Assembly (NCBI GenBank): GCA_900314885.1
Contig: OMWY01000009.1
Coordinates: forward strand, 115,318-179,317
Source of the DNA: an uncultured Eubacteriales bacterium
GTDB lineage: Bacteria > Bacillota > Clostridia > Lachnospirales > Lachnospiraceae
Direction of reading: 5' to 3'
DNA length: 64,000 nt
This document shows, piece after piece, positions 55,554 through 64,000 of this stretch (position 1 is its first letter; the number at the start of each line of letters is the position of its first letter). The position numbers and the translations under genes are program-made. The notes under the pieces are model-generated. The model was not told the DNA's origin, searched no databases, and worked only from the letters and a program-made list of their open reading frames with translations.

Positions 55554-56648
55554 ATGGGGACCATTAATTACAACATAAAAGAAGAGTTGCGTAAGGATGA
55601 TCATCCTTACGACAGTGCCTTTAAGACCGTCATGAAAGAGTGCAAGTCCTTGGTATATCATTTGCTGAATGAGACCTTTGGTGAATGTTGCGACAAAGAT
55701 GATGAAATAATATTTCTGAACGATGAGCACGAGCTTATAAAAGGTACAGGGAGGGCTAAGGAAGAGGCAGAGAGTTTTGCTGCTTACAACGACAAAATTA
55801 TCAGCGATACGAACTTTATCGTAAGAGATAAGGATGGCAATGTTAAAGGCAGATATATATATGAATGCCAGTCTAAGAAAGATGATACTATGACTGTACG
55901 AATGGTACGGTACGGCGCAAGAGTCGCATTTGAGAATTTTTATGTTAAGGACGGAGTTCTGCATATTCCATTTCCGGAAGCCGCAGTTCTGTATCTGCGT
56001 GGGCAAGGCAACAATGAGGCTGATATTATCACTGCAAAGGTGGATTTTCCTGACTGCAGTGTGGACTACAATATAAAGTCGTTAAGGTTTCAGCGGTATT
56101 CGATAGATGAGCTCTTTGAGAAAAAACTGTACGTACTGTTACCGTTTTCATTATTTCTGTATGAAGGGAAGCTCAAAACCATCGATAAAGATGAGAATGA
56201 GCGGAATAAGATAGTAGATTTATACAGGGATATAATCACAAGATTGGATTCGGCATCCGAGAACGGTGAGTTGGATTCTTACCAGGCACAGGAAATATGT
56301 CTCTTGCTTGAATATGTAACTGACAGCTTAGCGGCGAAATATGATAATGTTAGAAACGAGGTTGATAAAGTTATGGGCGGACGATTATTGGAATTTGACA
56401 TCACCAAGGTGAAAAATGAGTATGTAAACCAGGGCCGCGAGGCGGGCTTGCGAGATGGTCGCGAAGAAGGCTTGCGAGATGGACTTAATGAGGGACAGAT
56501 TTTGGGAACGATGGAGACCTTACGTTACTACGGCGAAAAGGATGAGAAAATTATTGACATAGTATGCGAACGCTTTCATCTGACCGAGGACAAGGCAAAG
56601 CAATATCTTGCCAAGTGCAAAAAGGATGATGGAGCGGAGGAAGCATAA
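55554..56648 (+). CDS. Rpn-family PD-(D/E)XK nuclease / putative transposase
   Basis: 364 residues from ATG 55554, preceded by GGAGTG; ATG 55542 lacks a ribosome site. PD-(D/E)XK-like core: SDTNFIVRDKDG (Asp) and GRYIYECQSKKDD (Glu-x-Gln). The C-terminal part is helical with a repeated basic-acidic motif (GREAGLRDGREEGLRDG). It belongs to the same broad group as the gene at 12209 but is not a close copy. Genomic role is unknown; such genes spread in gut Firmicutes and mark variable regions, as here where surface and toxin genes follow. Confidence 0.78.
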   Translation: MGTINYNIKEELRKDDHPYDSAFKTVMKECKSLVYHLLNETFGECCDKDDEIIFLNDEHELIKGTGRAKEEAESFAAYNDKIISDTNFIVRDKDGNVKGRYIYECQSKKDDTMTVRMVRYGARVAFENFYVKDGVLHIPFPEAAVLYLRGQGNNEADIITAKVDFPDCSVDYNIKSLRFQRYSIDELFEKKLYVLLPFSLFLYEGKLKTIDKDENERNKIVDLYRDIITRLDSASENGELDSYQAQEICLLLEYVTDSLAAKYDNVRNEVDKVMGGRLLEFDITKVKNEYVNQGREAGLRDGREEGLRDGLNEGQILGTMETLRYYGEKDEKIIDIVCERFHLTEDKAKQYLAKCKKDDGAEEA

Positions 56649-56682
56649 CTATATTTTAATATTTATCTATTAAGGGGTTAAC

Positions 56683-57963
56683 ATGAATAAATCTATATAT
56701 AAATTGTTAGTTGTATTTATTGCTATCACTTTACTTGTAAGCATACCACGTCCATATCGGGTAATGGCTTCAGACGAAGGCGGGAAAACTTACTATTTTG
56801 AAGATGTTGTAAATGCCGGAAAGGATACTGGGTATTCTGAGAACAATGAAATTACTAAAAATGATCCTCATTATGGGTGGAAACTGGGTTCTTTTTCCAT
56901 TAGTGGATATACACAAGAAATTATTAATACTGACGGTACTGTTACCTTTTTAAAAACAGTTGGAGATGAGGTTGCTCTTTCATTTCAGTTAAACCAGAAT
57001 ATTGATAAGCTAAATGATAAAGATAACCTAGTTATAGCTGATGATAAGAACGGCTATGATTTAGCCTTCCAAAGCGATAGGACCGATTTTGGAAGAGGAA
57101 TCCTAATCATTCAAAAGACGTATCAAAGTAATAAGGAAGAACCGCAAGTATATATAGACTATCTTGCTGGTGTAGAGGTTGGGGCAAATACAAAAGTTGA
57201 TGTGTTTGAAGAAGGCGATTATACCGTATCGTTGGATTATGAAATACAAGATAAGAAATTGCCAATATTTAGCACATATAATGATTATAAAATTTCCTTC
57301 CAATTTTCTGTAAGAAATGGCAACTGCATGGTATTTCCTTTTGACGTGAAGACAGGAGATGAACTTACCAATGAATCGATAACCAAGAATGGCTTTAGAC
57401 TTGACCTTGCCCGGTCTCGCTATCTTGATATTAATATAAAAAAAGAAGTATTAACGGAAAGCTCTGGTGGATTGGTTGAAGATGTGAGATTTAACGGACC
57501 AGCCAAAGAGGGTAAGGAATATACAGAGGAAGGATTATACACAATTACTGTAAAGAATAATTATACGAATCAAAAAACCGAAAAAAAGATATATGTTGGA
57601 ACTGACAAGGTAATGATGGCATATGTTAAGACTGGGTATTCAATTAAGGACATCAAGGATTTGCTAAAAGAAGGAGCTACAATTGATGATAACGGTAATA
57701 TATATATTCCCCCAAAAAGTGAGGAGTCAGATAAGACAGAGAATGTCTCAAAACTAACTGTCAATTCTCAAAACAAAATAAGCCGGAGTAATGTAGGTGG
57801 AGATACAGAGACAGAGGATGATTCACTGTTATTGTTACCTGTAATTACTATTCTTATCCTGATGGCTATATTGATATTAATGATATCAAAGAAAAAAAAG
57901 AAAAGACGCCTTGCAAAAAGGAATATGAATCCTAAAGGGCAAGGTGAAAATGCACCAATGTAA
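56683..57963 (+). CDS. Membrane-anchored surface protein of unknown function
   Basis: 426 residues after AGGGG. Signal peptide about 1-29 (VMA-SD), an extracellular portion of about 350 residues, one membrane helix (LLLLPVITILILMAILILMI, about 378-398) and a strongly basic cytoplasmic tail (SKKKKKRRLAKRN). The region at about 270-345 ends in a linker (YIPPKSEESDKTEN). No enzyme motif or sortase signal is seen. It ends 29 bases before the lipoprotein toxin and may be part of that module. Confidence 0.7.
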   Translation: MNKSIYKLLVVFIAITLLVSIPRPYRVMASDEGGKTYYFEDVVNAGKDTGYSENNEITKNDPHYGWKLGSFSISGYTQEIINTDGTVTFLKTVGDEVALSFQLNQNIDKLNDKDNLVIADDKNGYDLAFQSDRTDFGRGILIIQKTYQSNKEEPQVYIDYLAGVEVGANTKVDVFEEGDYTVSLDYEIQDKKLPIFSTYNDYKISFQFSVRNGNCMVFPFDVKTGDELTNESITKNGFRLDLARSRYLDINIKKEVLTESSGGLVEDVRFNGPAKEGKEYTEEGLYTITVKNNYTNQKTEKKIYVGTDKVMMAYVKTGYSIKDIKDLLKEGATIDDNGNIYIPPKSEESDKTENVSKLTVNSQNKISRSNVGGDTETEDDSLLLLPVITILILMAILILMISKKKKKRRLAKRNMNPKGQGENAPM

Positions 57964-57992
57964 AATGATAATAACTATTGGGAGAAGAAATA

Positions 57993-59216
57993 ATGAAAAA
58001 ATTTCTTGCAATTGTACTTTGCATTATGGTCACTCTGTCGGGGTGCGGCTCAAAGTCAAGGACTCAAGCGGAGGCATCAAATATTAAGGAATCTACAATC
58101 GCCTCTGAAGAAATGGGCGATGAATCCGGATACGAGTTTAAGCCGGATTTTGCTTCACTTGATGATAAGGATTTGCTAAGATATGTAAAGGACAATGTTT
58201 ACAACGAGGTGGTTTCTCAATTAAATAGCGATAAATATTATGTTGAGAACGTAGATGCAACGTATGTATCAAAAGAATACCTGGAAGAGTTATCTTATAA
58301 TTCAAAGTCAAACATTTTCTTTGGATATACTCTCGCAGATATTGAAGGACTGTATGGATCATCTAAGTATGTATTTACAGTTGATGAAAACGGAAATACG
58401 GTAGTAGCGCCTTTTGAGGACTATGATGATACATATGAACAGGTTGTAAAGAATGTTGTCATAGGTACAGGTGTTATCTTAATATGTGTCACCGTATCGG
58501 CCGTCACAGCAGGCGCTGGAGCTCCGGTAGTAAGCCTGATATTTGCCACATCCGCTAAGACTGGCACAGTAATGGCTTTGTCATCAGCTACGATAGGTGG
58601 AGTAGCTTCTGGTGTTGTGACCGGGATAGAAACTGGTGATATAAATAAAGCAATAAAAAAGGGAGCTTTGAGCGCAAGCCAGGACTTCAAATGGGGAGCA
58701 ATATCGGGAGCTGTAGCTGGTGGTGCAGCAGAAACGGCCAAGTATGCCAATGCGATGAAAGAGTTAAGAGGCGCTGACATTTACCTGACTAAGCAACAGG
58801 CGGCATATATTCAAATGAAGACCGGATACCCAACTGATGTAATTTCGCAGTTTCATACGATGGATGAATATAAGGTTTTTGAAGATGCTCACTTGAAGAA
58901 TGCCTTTGTGAATGGCAAAAATGCTTTGATAAGATCAGATATTGATTTAAATATAAAAGATGAATCGGGAGCAACAAATTTAGAACGTATGATGAATGGA
59001 AGACCTCCTTTGGACATAAATGGAAATTCATATGAATTACATCATATTGGGCAGGAGGCAGATGGAACACTTGCGGTATTGACTCAATCAGAACACGATA
59101 ATACTGCTTTACATGAATTTAAAAAAATAACTGAAATTGATAGGGGTGTTTTTGCGACACAAAGGAGAAATTTCTGGAAAGCAATGGCCGAAATATATAA
59201 AGAAGGAGCAACTTAA
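57993..59216 (+). CDS. Lipoprotein polymorphic toxin with C-terminal LHH nuclease
   Basis: 407 residues from ATG 57993 after GGGAGAAG. Lipobox LSGC (Cys18), a hydrophilic region to about 150, a hydrophobic Gly/Ala-rich segment about 155-212 (VIGTGVILICVTVSAVTAGAG) resembling the membrane-active middle of other toxins, then a C-terminal HNH/EndoVII-superfamily domain with ELHHIGQ (His350, His351) and SEHDNTALHEF. The LHH motif is known in Bacillus LXG toxins such as YobL. No LXG or WXG domain is present; anchoring is by lipid. The SUKH immunity gene follows after two bases. Confidence 0.83.
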   Translation: MKKFLAIVLCIMVTLSGCGSKSRTQAEASNIKESTIASEEMGDESGYEFKPDFASLDDKDLLRYVKDNVYNEVVSQLNSDKYYVENVDATYVSKEYLEELSYNSKSNIFFGYTLADIEGLYGSSKYVFTVDENGNTVVAPFEDYDDTYEQVVKNVVIGTGVILICVTVSAVTAGAGAPVVSLIFATSAKTGTVMALSSATIGGVASGVVTGIETGDINKAIKKGALSASQDFKWGAISGAVAGGAAETAKYANAMKELRGADIYLTKQQAAYIQMKTGYPTDVISQFHTMDEYKVFEDAHLKNAFVNGKNALIRSDIDLNIKDESGATNLERMMNGRPPLDINGNSYELHHIGQEADGTLAVLTQSEHDNTALHEFKKITEIDRGVFATQRRNFWKAMAEIYKEGAT

Positions 59217-59218
59217 AA

Positions 59219-59608
59219 ATGGCTGAAATATGCAATGCTTTAAAGGAACAGGATGGCTTCGTGCCAATGAGCGGGTGTTATGACAAGGAAATAGAAGATG
59301 CGGAAGCAATACTTGGATGCGCCTTCTCTGAGGATTATAAATCTTATGTTAAGGCTTTTGGATGTGCTTGTGCGAATGGCCACGAGTTTACTGGGATAGT
59401 TGATTCACACCGCTTGAATGTTGTCGATGTTACTAAGCGATTTAGGAAAGATGCAGATGATATTGCAAACGAATTATACGTAATTGAAGATATGGGCATT
59501 GACAGTTTGGTTATTTGGCAAGCGAGTGATGGTAAACTATACCAAAGCGTGAACGGGAAGAACTTTTCCACTATACCTATAAGCTTTGCTGAATATATTA
59601 ATGAATAG
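59219..59608 (+). CDS. SUKH/SMI1-KNR4 family immunity protein
   Basis: 129 residues with AAGGAG 15 bases upstream, at the end of the toxin gene. Features of the SUKH fold: EIEDAEAILGCAFSEDYKSYV near the N-terminus, FGCACANGHEFTGI, and MGIDSLVIWQASDGKLYQ. SUKH proteins neutralise partner nuclease toxins, including LHH types. It has no signal peptide, so it protects the cytoplasm. Confidence 0.88.
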   Translation: MAEICNALKEQDGFVPMSGCYDKEIEDAEAILGCAFSEDYKSYVKAFGCACANGHEFTGIVDSHRLNVVDVTKRFRKDADDIANELYVIEDMGIDSLVIWQASDGKLYQSVNGKNFSTIPISFAEYINE

Positions 59609-59730
59609 CAGCTAAATGTATAAAATGTATCTTTAAGACATAGATTAAGTGAGTAAGATCGCAGTAATATAGAACAGTTAAGTGAATATAAGTGGAAAAG
59701 ATAGAAGAAAATTTTATTTGGAGGTGCGAT

Positions 59731-60708
59731 ATGGCTGAGACAGAAAGAAAATCACCGTGGCCGGGTCCTGAGGGATTGATTCCGGTTACAAGTGGTCACA
59801 TGGACGACGCGAATCTTCACAACAGGAATTATCTTGATAATCTCCTTGTGGAAATGCGGGTGATAGATTCCGAATTACCGGACTTATCCTGTGAAATATT
59901 CGGCGAAAAATTTAATTCACCAATTATGATGCCGGCTTTTTCGCATTTAAATAAAGTCGGTGAAGACGGAAAAGATCCTATGGTACTGTATGCGGAGGCT
60001 GCTAAAGAACTGAATACGGTTAACTGGGTCGGTATGGAGAGTAATGAAGAGTATGAGAGAATAGCGAATGTCGGCGCGAGGACAGTCAGGATTATTAAGC
60101 CCTTCGTCGACCATGAAATTATTATGGATCAGATAAAGTTCGCAGAAGAACATGGCGCGATAGCAGTTGGAATTGACATTGACCATATAGTCGGAACCGA
60201 TGGAAAATATGACGTAGTCGATGGAATTCCACTTGGCCCGATTAAGGCGGATGATTTAAAGAAATATGTTAACGCTACGAAGCTGCCATTTGTAGCGAAG
60301 GGAGTCCTGTCGGTAAGCGACGCCATTAAGGCGAGAGCCGCAGGATGCTACGCGATTGTTGTCTCCCACCATCACGGAAGGATACCATTTGGTATGCCGC
60401 CAGTGGCTGTTTTACCGGAAATTAAAAAGGCCCTTGCGGGAAGTGGAGTACATATATTTGTGGACTGCTCAATTGATACCGGAATTGATGCCTTTAAGGC
60501 TCTTTGCCTCGGAGCGGAAGCGGTTTCTGTCGGCCGTGGCATATTAAATCCACTTCTTAAAGAAGGAAAGGAAGGGGTAGTAAAGAAGGTTACCCGCATG
60601 AATGAAGAGCTTTCCGAAATGATGCTCTATACCGACATAGGCGATACAAGGTCCTTCAGCCCTGATGTAATTTACGTAAGAGACGGAATGAAGTTTGAGC
60701 ACTGTTGA
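59731..60708 (+). CDS. FMN-dependent alpha-hydroxy-acid oxidase-like enzyme
   Basis: 325 residues from ATG 59731 after GGAGG; a longer frame from 59692 has no ribosome site. TIM barrel with the family layout: NSPIMMPAFSHL, GIDIDHIVG, PFVAKGVLSVSDAIKARAAG and the catalytic-type SHHHGRIPFG, where the His-x-x-Arg spacing of (S/N)HGGRQ is kept but flanking residues differ; FMN phosphate loop AVSVGRGIL. It is about 40 residues shorter than lactate oxidases. Substrate unknown; lactate or a related acid is a guess. Confidence 0.85.
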   Translation: MAETERKSPWPGPEGLIPVTSGHMDDANLHNRNYLDNLLVEMRVIDSELPDLSCEIFGEKFNSPIMMPAFSHLNKVGEDGKDPMVLYAEAAKELNTVNWVGMESNEEYERIANVGARTVRIIKPFVDHEIIMDQIKFAEEHGAIAVGIDIDHIVGTDGKYDVVDGIPLGPIKADDLKKYVNATKLPFVAKGVLSVSDAIKARAAGCYAIVVSHHHGRIPFGMPPVAVLPEIKKALAGSGVHIFVDCSIDTGIDAFKALCLGAEAVSVGRGILNPLLKEGKEGVVKKVTRMNEELSEMMLYTDIGDTRSFSPDVIYVRDGMKFEHC

Positions 60709-60724
60709 AATAAGTAGATTAAAG

Positions 60725-60762
60725 AAAGAGGAGCAGCCTTACGGCTGCTCCTCTTTCTCTTG
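60725..60762. terminator. Bidirectional terminator overlapping a stop codon
   Basis: AAAGAGGAGCAGCC / GGCTGCTCCTCTTT, 14 perfect pairs with TTAC loop. The loop and right arm encode the stop and last residues of the converging minus-strand gene. Confidence 0.92.
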
Positions 60763-61092
60763 CGATTTCAGCTCTCTTATGATCTGGTGAACTCTCCTGT
60801 CACTCAAGTCAAGCACGTGAGCCATTGTGGCGGGACTCATGGTTCCCATATTCTCGGCGATGAACTTTCTGGTGTACTCGCGTGAGTACATGCGTTGCGG
60901 GAATGTTACAGTCAGCCCGGAGAAGTTCTTCCATATCTTCTGGGTGGCTGTCTCACCAACCAGCTCAGCCAGTTCCCTGTAAATCGTACAATACTTAGAT
61001 AAATCAGCAGGCATCTCAACTTTGCCCTCCTTATTGCATTGTACAGGTTCGTCACTGAAATCACAATCTGAAATCTTCTTTGCAAATTTCAT
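60739..61092 (-). CDS. Mor-like transcription activator family protein
   Basis: 117 residues. Residues about 36-108 match the Mor/C-protein pattern: YRELAELVGETATQKIWKNF dimer helices, a short beta strand LTVTFPQ, then a helix-turn-helix (MSPATMAHVLDLSDRRVHQIIREL). The first 28 residues are Cys/Asp-rich with no known role. No good ribosome site precedes ATG 61092. Such genes occur as phage-derived or host regulators; target unknown. Confidence 0.65.
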   Translation of the reverse strand: MKFAKKISDCDFSDEPVQCNKEGKVEMPADLSKYCTIYRELAELVGETATQKIWKNFSGLTVTFPQRMYSREYTRKFIAENMGTMSPATMAHVLDLSDRRVHQIIRELKSQEKEEQP

Positions 61093-61264
61093 ATGAAATC
61101 TATGCTGCTAATTTCCTTTTCGCAGCAGCCTCCTTTCATAATAGAGTGTGCTTATCTTGCGAATCGGAAAAAGCGAATCAGTACGGTCGGTATGAAATTT
61201 ACAATGTAAAATTCAAGGAAATTTAGAATGAATTTATCTAATTAAGAAAATATTAAGAAACATA

Positions 61265-61293
61265 TTGACGGGAGAATTGACATAGCGTATAAT
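61265..61293 (+). promoter_or_regulatory. Promoter of the 61332 gene
   Basis: TTGACG (61265-61270), 17 bases, TATAAT (61288-61293), 38 bases before the start. Confidence 0.72.
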
Positions 61294-61331
61294 TATGGGA
61301 GAAATGCATAACGAAAGGAAGGACAATTGTC

Positions 61332-62417
61332 ATGAACGAAGAAAAGAAAGCAAAGCTTATATCATTAGGAGTTAAGGTTGGTATACCACTCCTTATAGCA
61401 ATTCTATCCCTTACGCTTTTTGGTGGCATATTATCATCACCTAAGACCTATAATGGGGCTATAACGTACCTCGATAAGAAAGAGTCAAATGTACTTGAAA
61501 TGACAGCGGCTTCCACGGCGGCATCAGCGGCTATCTCTCTACTTCCCGGAGACGCTGGAACGCCAATAGCTGAGAAGCTTCTCGATTTGACCAGCTACTT
61601 TGTGGTTATTTCAGCGGCGGTTCTCTTTGAAAAATATCTGATGACTGTAGCAGGGTTTATCGGATTTAAAATATTAATTCCTATAGCTATGGTGCTTCTT
61701 GCGGCAGGTTTTTATTGGAAGGATTATGGACGAAAGCTGCAGGAGCTTGCTGTAAGACTCACTTTATTTTCAATAATAATTACAGCGGTTGTTCCTGCCA
61801 GCGTAGCAATATCACAGAAGATAGAAAGTACTTATCAAACTACCATAGATCAAACTATAGCTGACGCAAAGGAAAATACTGATGATATAAATAACGCAGT
61901 TAGCGAAAGCGCTGTGAGCGATAATAGTGAAACAATTAATAATACTTCATCAGGTACTGCCTCGACTGAATCTGAGGATATATCTTCGGAGACAAGTTCA
62001 TCATCAAAAGAGAGAAAAGGATTTTTTGGTAACCTGATAGATAAAGCAGGTAATACTGCAAAATCAATTGGTGATGGTGCAAAGGACTTGGCTAAAGATG
62101 CGGGAGAAACTATTACCAATACAGTTTCTAATGTAGGTGAAGCTATATCTAATGCCGCAGACAGTGTCGCAAATGTCGTTTCAGATGCACTTACAGGCTT
62201 CGAGAATACTCTCAACAATATGATTGAGGCTATTGCGATTATGCTCGTAACATCTTGCCTCATACCTATTGTAGTCTTGATTTTTCTTATCTGGATTACA
62301 AAGCTTATTTTCGGAGTAAGCTTCCCGAAGGTACCGATTATGTCAAAGATTCCGGGCGCATCGAAGGTTAGCAAGCTAATCAAATCAGTTGAACCTGAGA
62401 AAAAAGATCAAGAATAA
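61332..62417 (+). CDS. Multi-pass membrane protein with amphipathic repeat region
   Basis: 361 residues after AAGGAAGGA. Four helices in the first half (VGIPLLIAILSLTLFGGIL; IPIAMVLLAAGFYW; LTLFSIIITAVVPASVAI), a Ser/Thr/Glu-rich loop about 175-230, then an amphipathic stretch about 235-295 with 11-residue-like periodicity (AGNTAKSIGDGAKDLAKDAG) resembling LEA/apolipoprotein repeats, and a last helix (LVTSCLIPIVVLIFLIWI). No family is recognised. The secreted-protein gene 25 bases downstream is probably cotranscribed. Confidence 0.7.
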   Translation: MNEEKKAKLISLGVKVGIPLLIAILSLTLFGGILSSPKTYNGAITYLDKKESNVLEMTAASTAASAAISLLPGDAGTPIAEKLLDLTSYFVVISAAVLFEKYLMTVAGFIGFKILIPIAMVLLAAGFYWKDYGRKLQELAVRLTLFSIIITAVVPASVAISQKIESTYQTTIDQTIADAKENTDDINNAVSESAVSDNSETINNTSSGTASTESEDISSETSSSSKERKGFFGNLIDKAGNTAKSIGDGAKDLAKDAGETITNTVSNVGEAISNAADSVANVVSDALTGFENTLNNMIEAIAIMLVTSCLIPIVVLIFLIWITKLIFGVSFPKVPIMSKIPGASKVSKLIKSVEPEKKDQE

Positions 62418-62442
62418 AAAACAAAAACAGGAGGAAAAAACA

Positions 62443-64000
62443 ATGAAGAAAAAACTGTTGGCTATTGTCATGGCTTTGGCGATGATTTTCACGCTGATGC
62501 CATCAAACTATGCTCTTGCGGCAGGAAACAGTGCAAACTCACTTGTAGCGACGAGTAAGACAGGTAAGAGTGCGGCTAAGTCAAAAACTGTCTCGACCGA
62601 GAAGGCTCTCAAAGCAGCCCTTAAAAGCAAGAAGTATAAGAGTATAATCATTTCTACCAAGAAGAAGGTAAAATTCACAATTCCGAAGGGTAAGTATACG
62701 ACGAAGACTCTTACTGTAAATGCGCCTAAGAGCGATGTAAAGAACTATGGAAAATTTAAGAGCATCACGGTAAAGTCTATAGCAAAGAAAACCTGGGAGG
62801 AGCATGCAAACGGCAATTCCATAAAACTTACATGCGCTGCCGGAAGAGTGGTCCTCTCAAAGGATAAGAAACTAAAGCAGCTCATTATCGACAGACGAGA
62901 TATGAACCTCGATCTTGTAGTTACCGGCGACGTGGATGAGATAATAGTAGATTCTACATCAAAGGTAAATATCAAGGTAACAGGCTCTGTCGGTAAAATC
63001 ACGGTAAATAAGAGAACCGAGGTGAACATTACCGGATCTTCTGACAGTCAGATTCCTATAGAGGTAAATGCCGGCGCAGACGGCACAGCATTTGCGACAA
63101 CAGTACCTGTAAATATTACCGCTTCCGCAAATACAGAGCTCACCGCAAACGCAGGCGCTGAAGGCTCAACTGTAAAAATAAATGACGCTTCATCAAAGGT
63201 TGAAGTAGCTAATAATTCCGCTTCACCGGTATCAGTAACAAGAACTGACGGAACCAAAACTGCAATTGAGAACGGAAAAAACGATATCGTAAGCGGCGAG
63301 GAAGTAAAGGTACCTGCGGAAACACCTGTATCGGCTCCGGCTGTATCAAGACCTGTTTCCCAGCCTGCAATTACACCTATAGAACCACCACAGCCCGTAA
63401 CAGTTCCTGAGAGTACGCTACAGCCATCGACATCAGAGTCAAATTCAGGATCATCTTCCTCAACTGGTGGAAGCGCTTCTGCTTCCACCGGCGGCTCATC
63501 TACAAACGAACCATCCCATGATCTTTCAAGATATATAAGGCAGTTTTCTTATCAACCCCAGATTACCGCAGGCGTATTCGGTACTCCCCTTAAGTCTGTC
63601 GATGAGATAATGAAGGAACTTCCGGCCTATATATCTCAGAAGGCCTCAGACGGCACAACCGTAACATTTCCGGTCACAAAATGGAACAATACCGATAACT
63701 ACAACACCGATTCCCCTGTCGGCAACTACTCCTTCACCGCCGACCTCGGCACCCCAACACCAGACTGTATAGTCGAAGACGGCGCCAAAGCAGTAGTGAA
63801 AGTCTGCGTACTGGCTAAAGGCAGTATTGCAGTAAATACATATAATGATAATCTTAAGAATATAGAGAAGGTTGGTGAGGAACGGTTAGGTAATTATCTG
63901 ATATTTAAAATAAAGAATAATAATGCAGAGGATGTCAATATTTCAGGTAGTATAAAATATTATAAAAATGGTAATTTACAATACAACCAAGGATATATAG
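62443..64000 (+). CDS. Large secreted protein, N-terminal part (cut by right edge)
   Basis: At least 519 residues, open to the last base, after AGGAGG. Signal peptide about 1-28 (ALA-AG). A Lys/Ser-rich segment leads to a region of regular short beta strands (about 105-270: LDLVVTGDVDEIIVDS, VNIKVTGSVGKITVNK) suggesting a beta-solenoid, then a Pro/Ser/Thr/Gly linker about 285-360 and a further domain (SVDEIMKELPAYISQKASDG). The last 60 codons are AT-richer. It looks like a surface or matrix protein; no enzyme motif seen. Confidence 0.8.
   Translation, partial: MKKKLLAIVMALAMIFTLMPSNYALAAGNSANSLVATSKTGKSAAKSKTVSTEKALKAALKSKKYKSIIISTKKKVKFTIPKGKYTTKTLTVNAPKSDVKNYGKFKSITVKSIAKKTWEEHANGNSIKLTCAAGRVVLSKDKKLKQLIIDRRDMNLDLVVTGDVDEIIVDSTSKVNIKVTGSVGKITVNKRTEVNITGSSDSQIPIEVNAGADGTAFATTVPVNITASANTELTANAGAEGSTVKINDASSKVEVANNSASPVSVTRTDGTKTAIENGKNDIVSGEEVKVPAETPVSAPAVSRPVSQPAITPIEPPQPVTVPESTLQPSTSESNSGSSSSTGGSASASTGGSSTNEPSHDLSRYIRQFSYQPQITAGVFGTPLKSVDEIMKELPAYISQKASDGTTVTFPVTKWNNTDNYNTDSPVGNYSFTADLGTPTPDCIVEDGAKAVVKVCVLAKGSIAVNTYNDNLKNIEKVGEERLGNYLIFKIKNNNAEDVNISGSIKYYKNGNLQYNQGYI

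Noticed and set aside
61850..62383. 177-codon minus-strand open frame opposite the 61332 gene
   Set aside because: Reading frame arises from the repetitive Ser/Ala-rich plus-strand coding; no start signal or recognised domain.

Overview
The window looks like chromosome of a Gram-positive anaerobe of the Clostridia, most likely a plant-glycan-degrading Lachnospiraceae member (Butyrivibrio/Lachnospira/Roseburia-like). The basis is the set of gene families seen here: lipoprotein-dependent sugar ABC systems with YIP1, NHL and DUF5696-like partners, GH53 galactanase, PL9 pectate lyase, CBM26, type III glutamine synthetase, Rpn/PDDEXK proteins, consensus sigma-A promoters and strong Shine-Dalgarno sites. 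No rRNA, tRNA, CRISPR array or complete insertion sequence was seen. Genus and species cannot be fixed from the sequence alone.

Layout. 1-11374: one long plus-strand transport operon, cut at the left edge, with two permease pairs, a secreted NHL/TPR protein, a YIP1 protein, a large anchored DUF5696-like protein, a lipoprotein with three repeated beta-domains and a solute-binding lipoprotein, closed by a perfect terminator. 11375-14880: decaying accessory DNA holding a secreted-type gene without a signal peptide, a broken second copy of its 3' end, an Rpn nuclease gene between them and a MATE pseudogene. 14852-18393: a HipBA-like module, an intact MATE gene and thioredoxin with a CsoR/CstR-like operator inside its promoter. 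18417-23682: divergent pectin genes, a PL9 lyase with ricin-type lectin domain and a multidomain GH53 galactanase. 23728-27198: a YtrA-type GntR regulator, ABC ATPase and ABC permease. 27300-33671: a carbamate kinase-aroA-metF-methionine synthase operon with the MetH activation domain as a separate gene. 33704-37986: a LacI-controlled starch/cyclodextrin locus with an orphan CBM26 protein, a cytoplasmic GH13 cyclomaltodextrinase-like enzyme, the LacI regulator and a wrecked CGTase. 38070-41938: an AAA/PDDEXK protein and an HMA protein plus metal P-type ATPase. 42012-55482: Ddl, AsnB and a nitrogen-assimilation block (Amt-PII fusion, GSIII, GltB, GltD). 55554-59608: accessory DNA with a second Rpn protein, an anchored surface protein and a lipoprotein LHH-nuclease toxin with SUKH immunity protein. 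59731-64000: an FMN-dependent hydroxyacid oxidase-like enzyme, a Mor-like regulator, a membrane protein of unknown function and the start of a large secreted protein cut by the right edge.

Together the genes describe pectin side-chain and starch breakdown outside the cell, import of oligosaccharides, intracellular maltodextrin hydrolysis, and ammonia capture through Amt, GS, GOGAT and AsnB. Many promoters match TTGACA-N17-TATAAT closely, and several carry palindromes in or beside the core elements. The most unusual items are the lipoprotein-anchored toxin with its immunity gene, the Amt-PII fusion with a terminator-like leader, the paired 11-bp palindromes around the galactanase promoter, and an AAA/PDDEXK gene whose 3' end runs through the neighbouring metal-pump promoter and operator.
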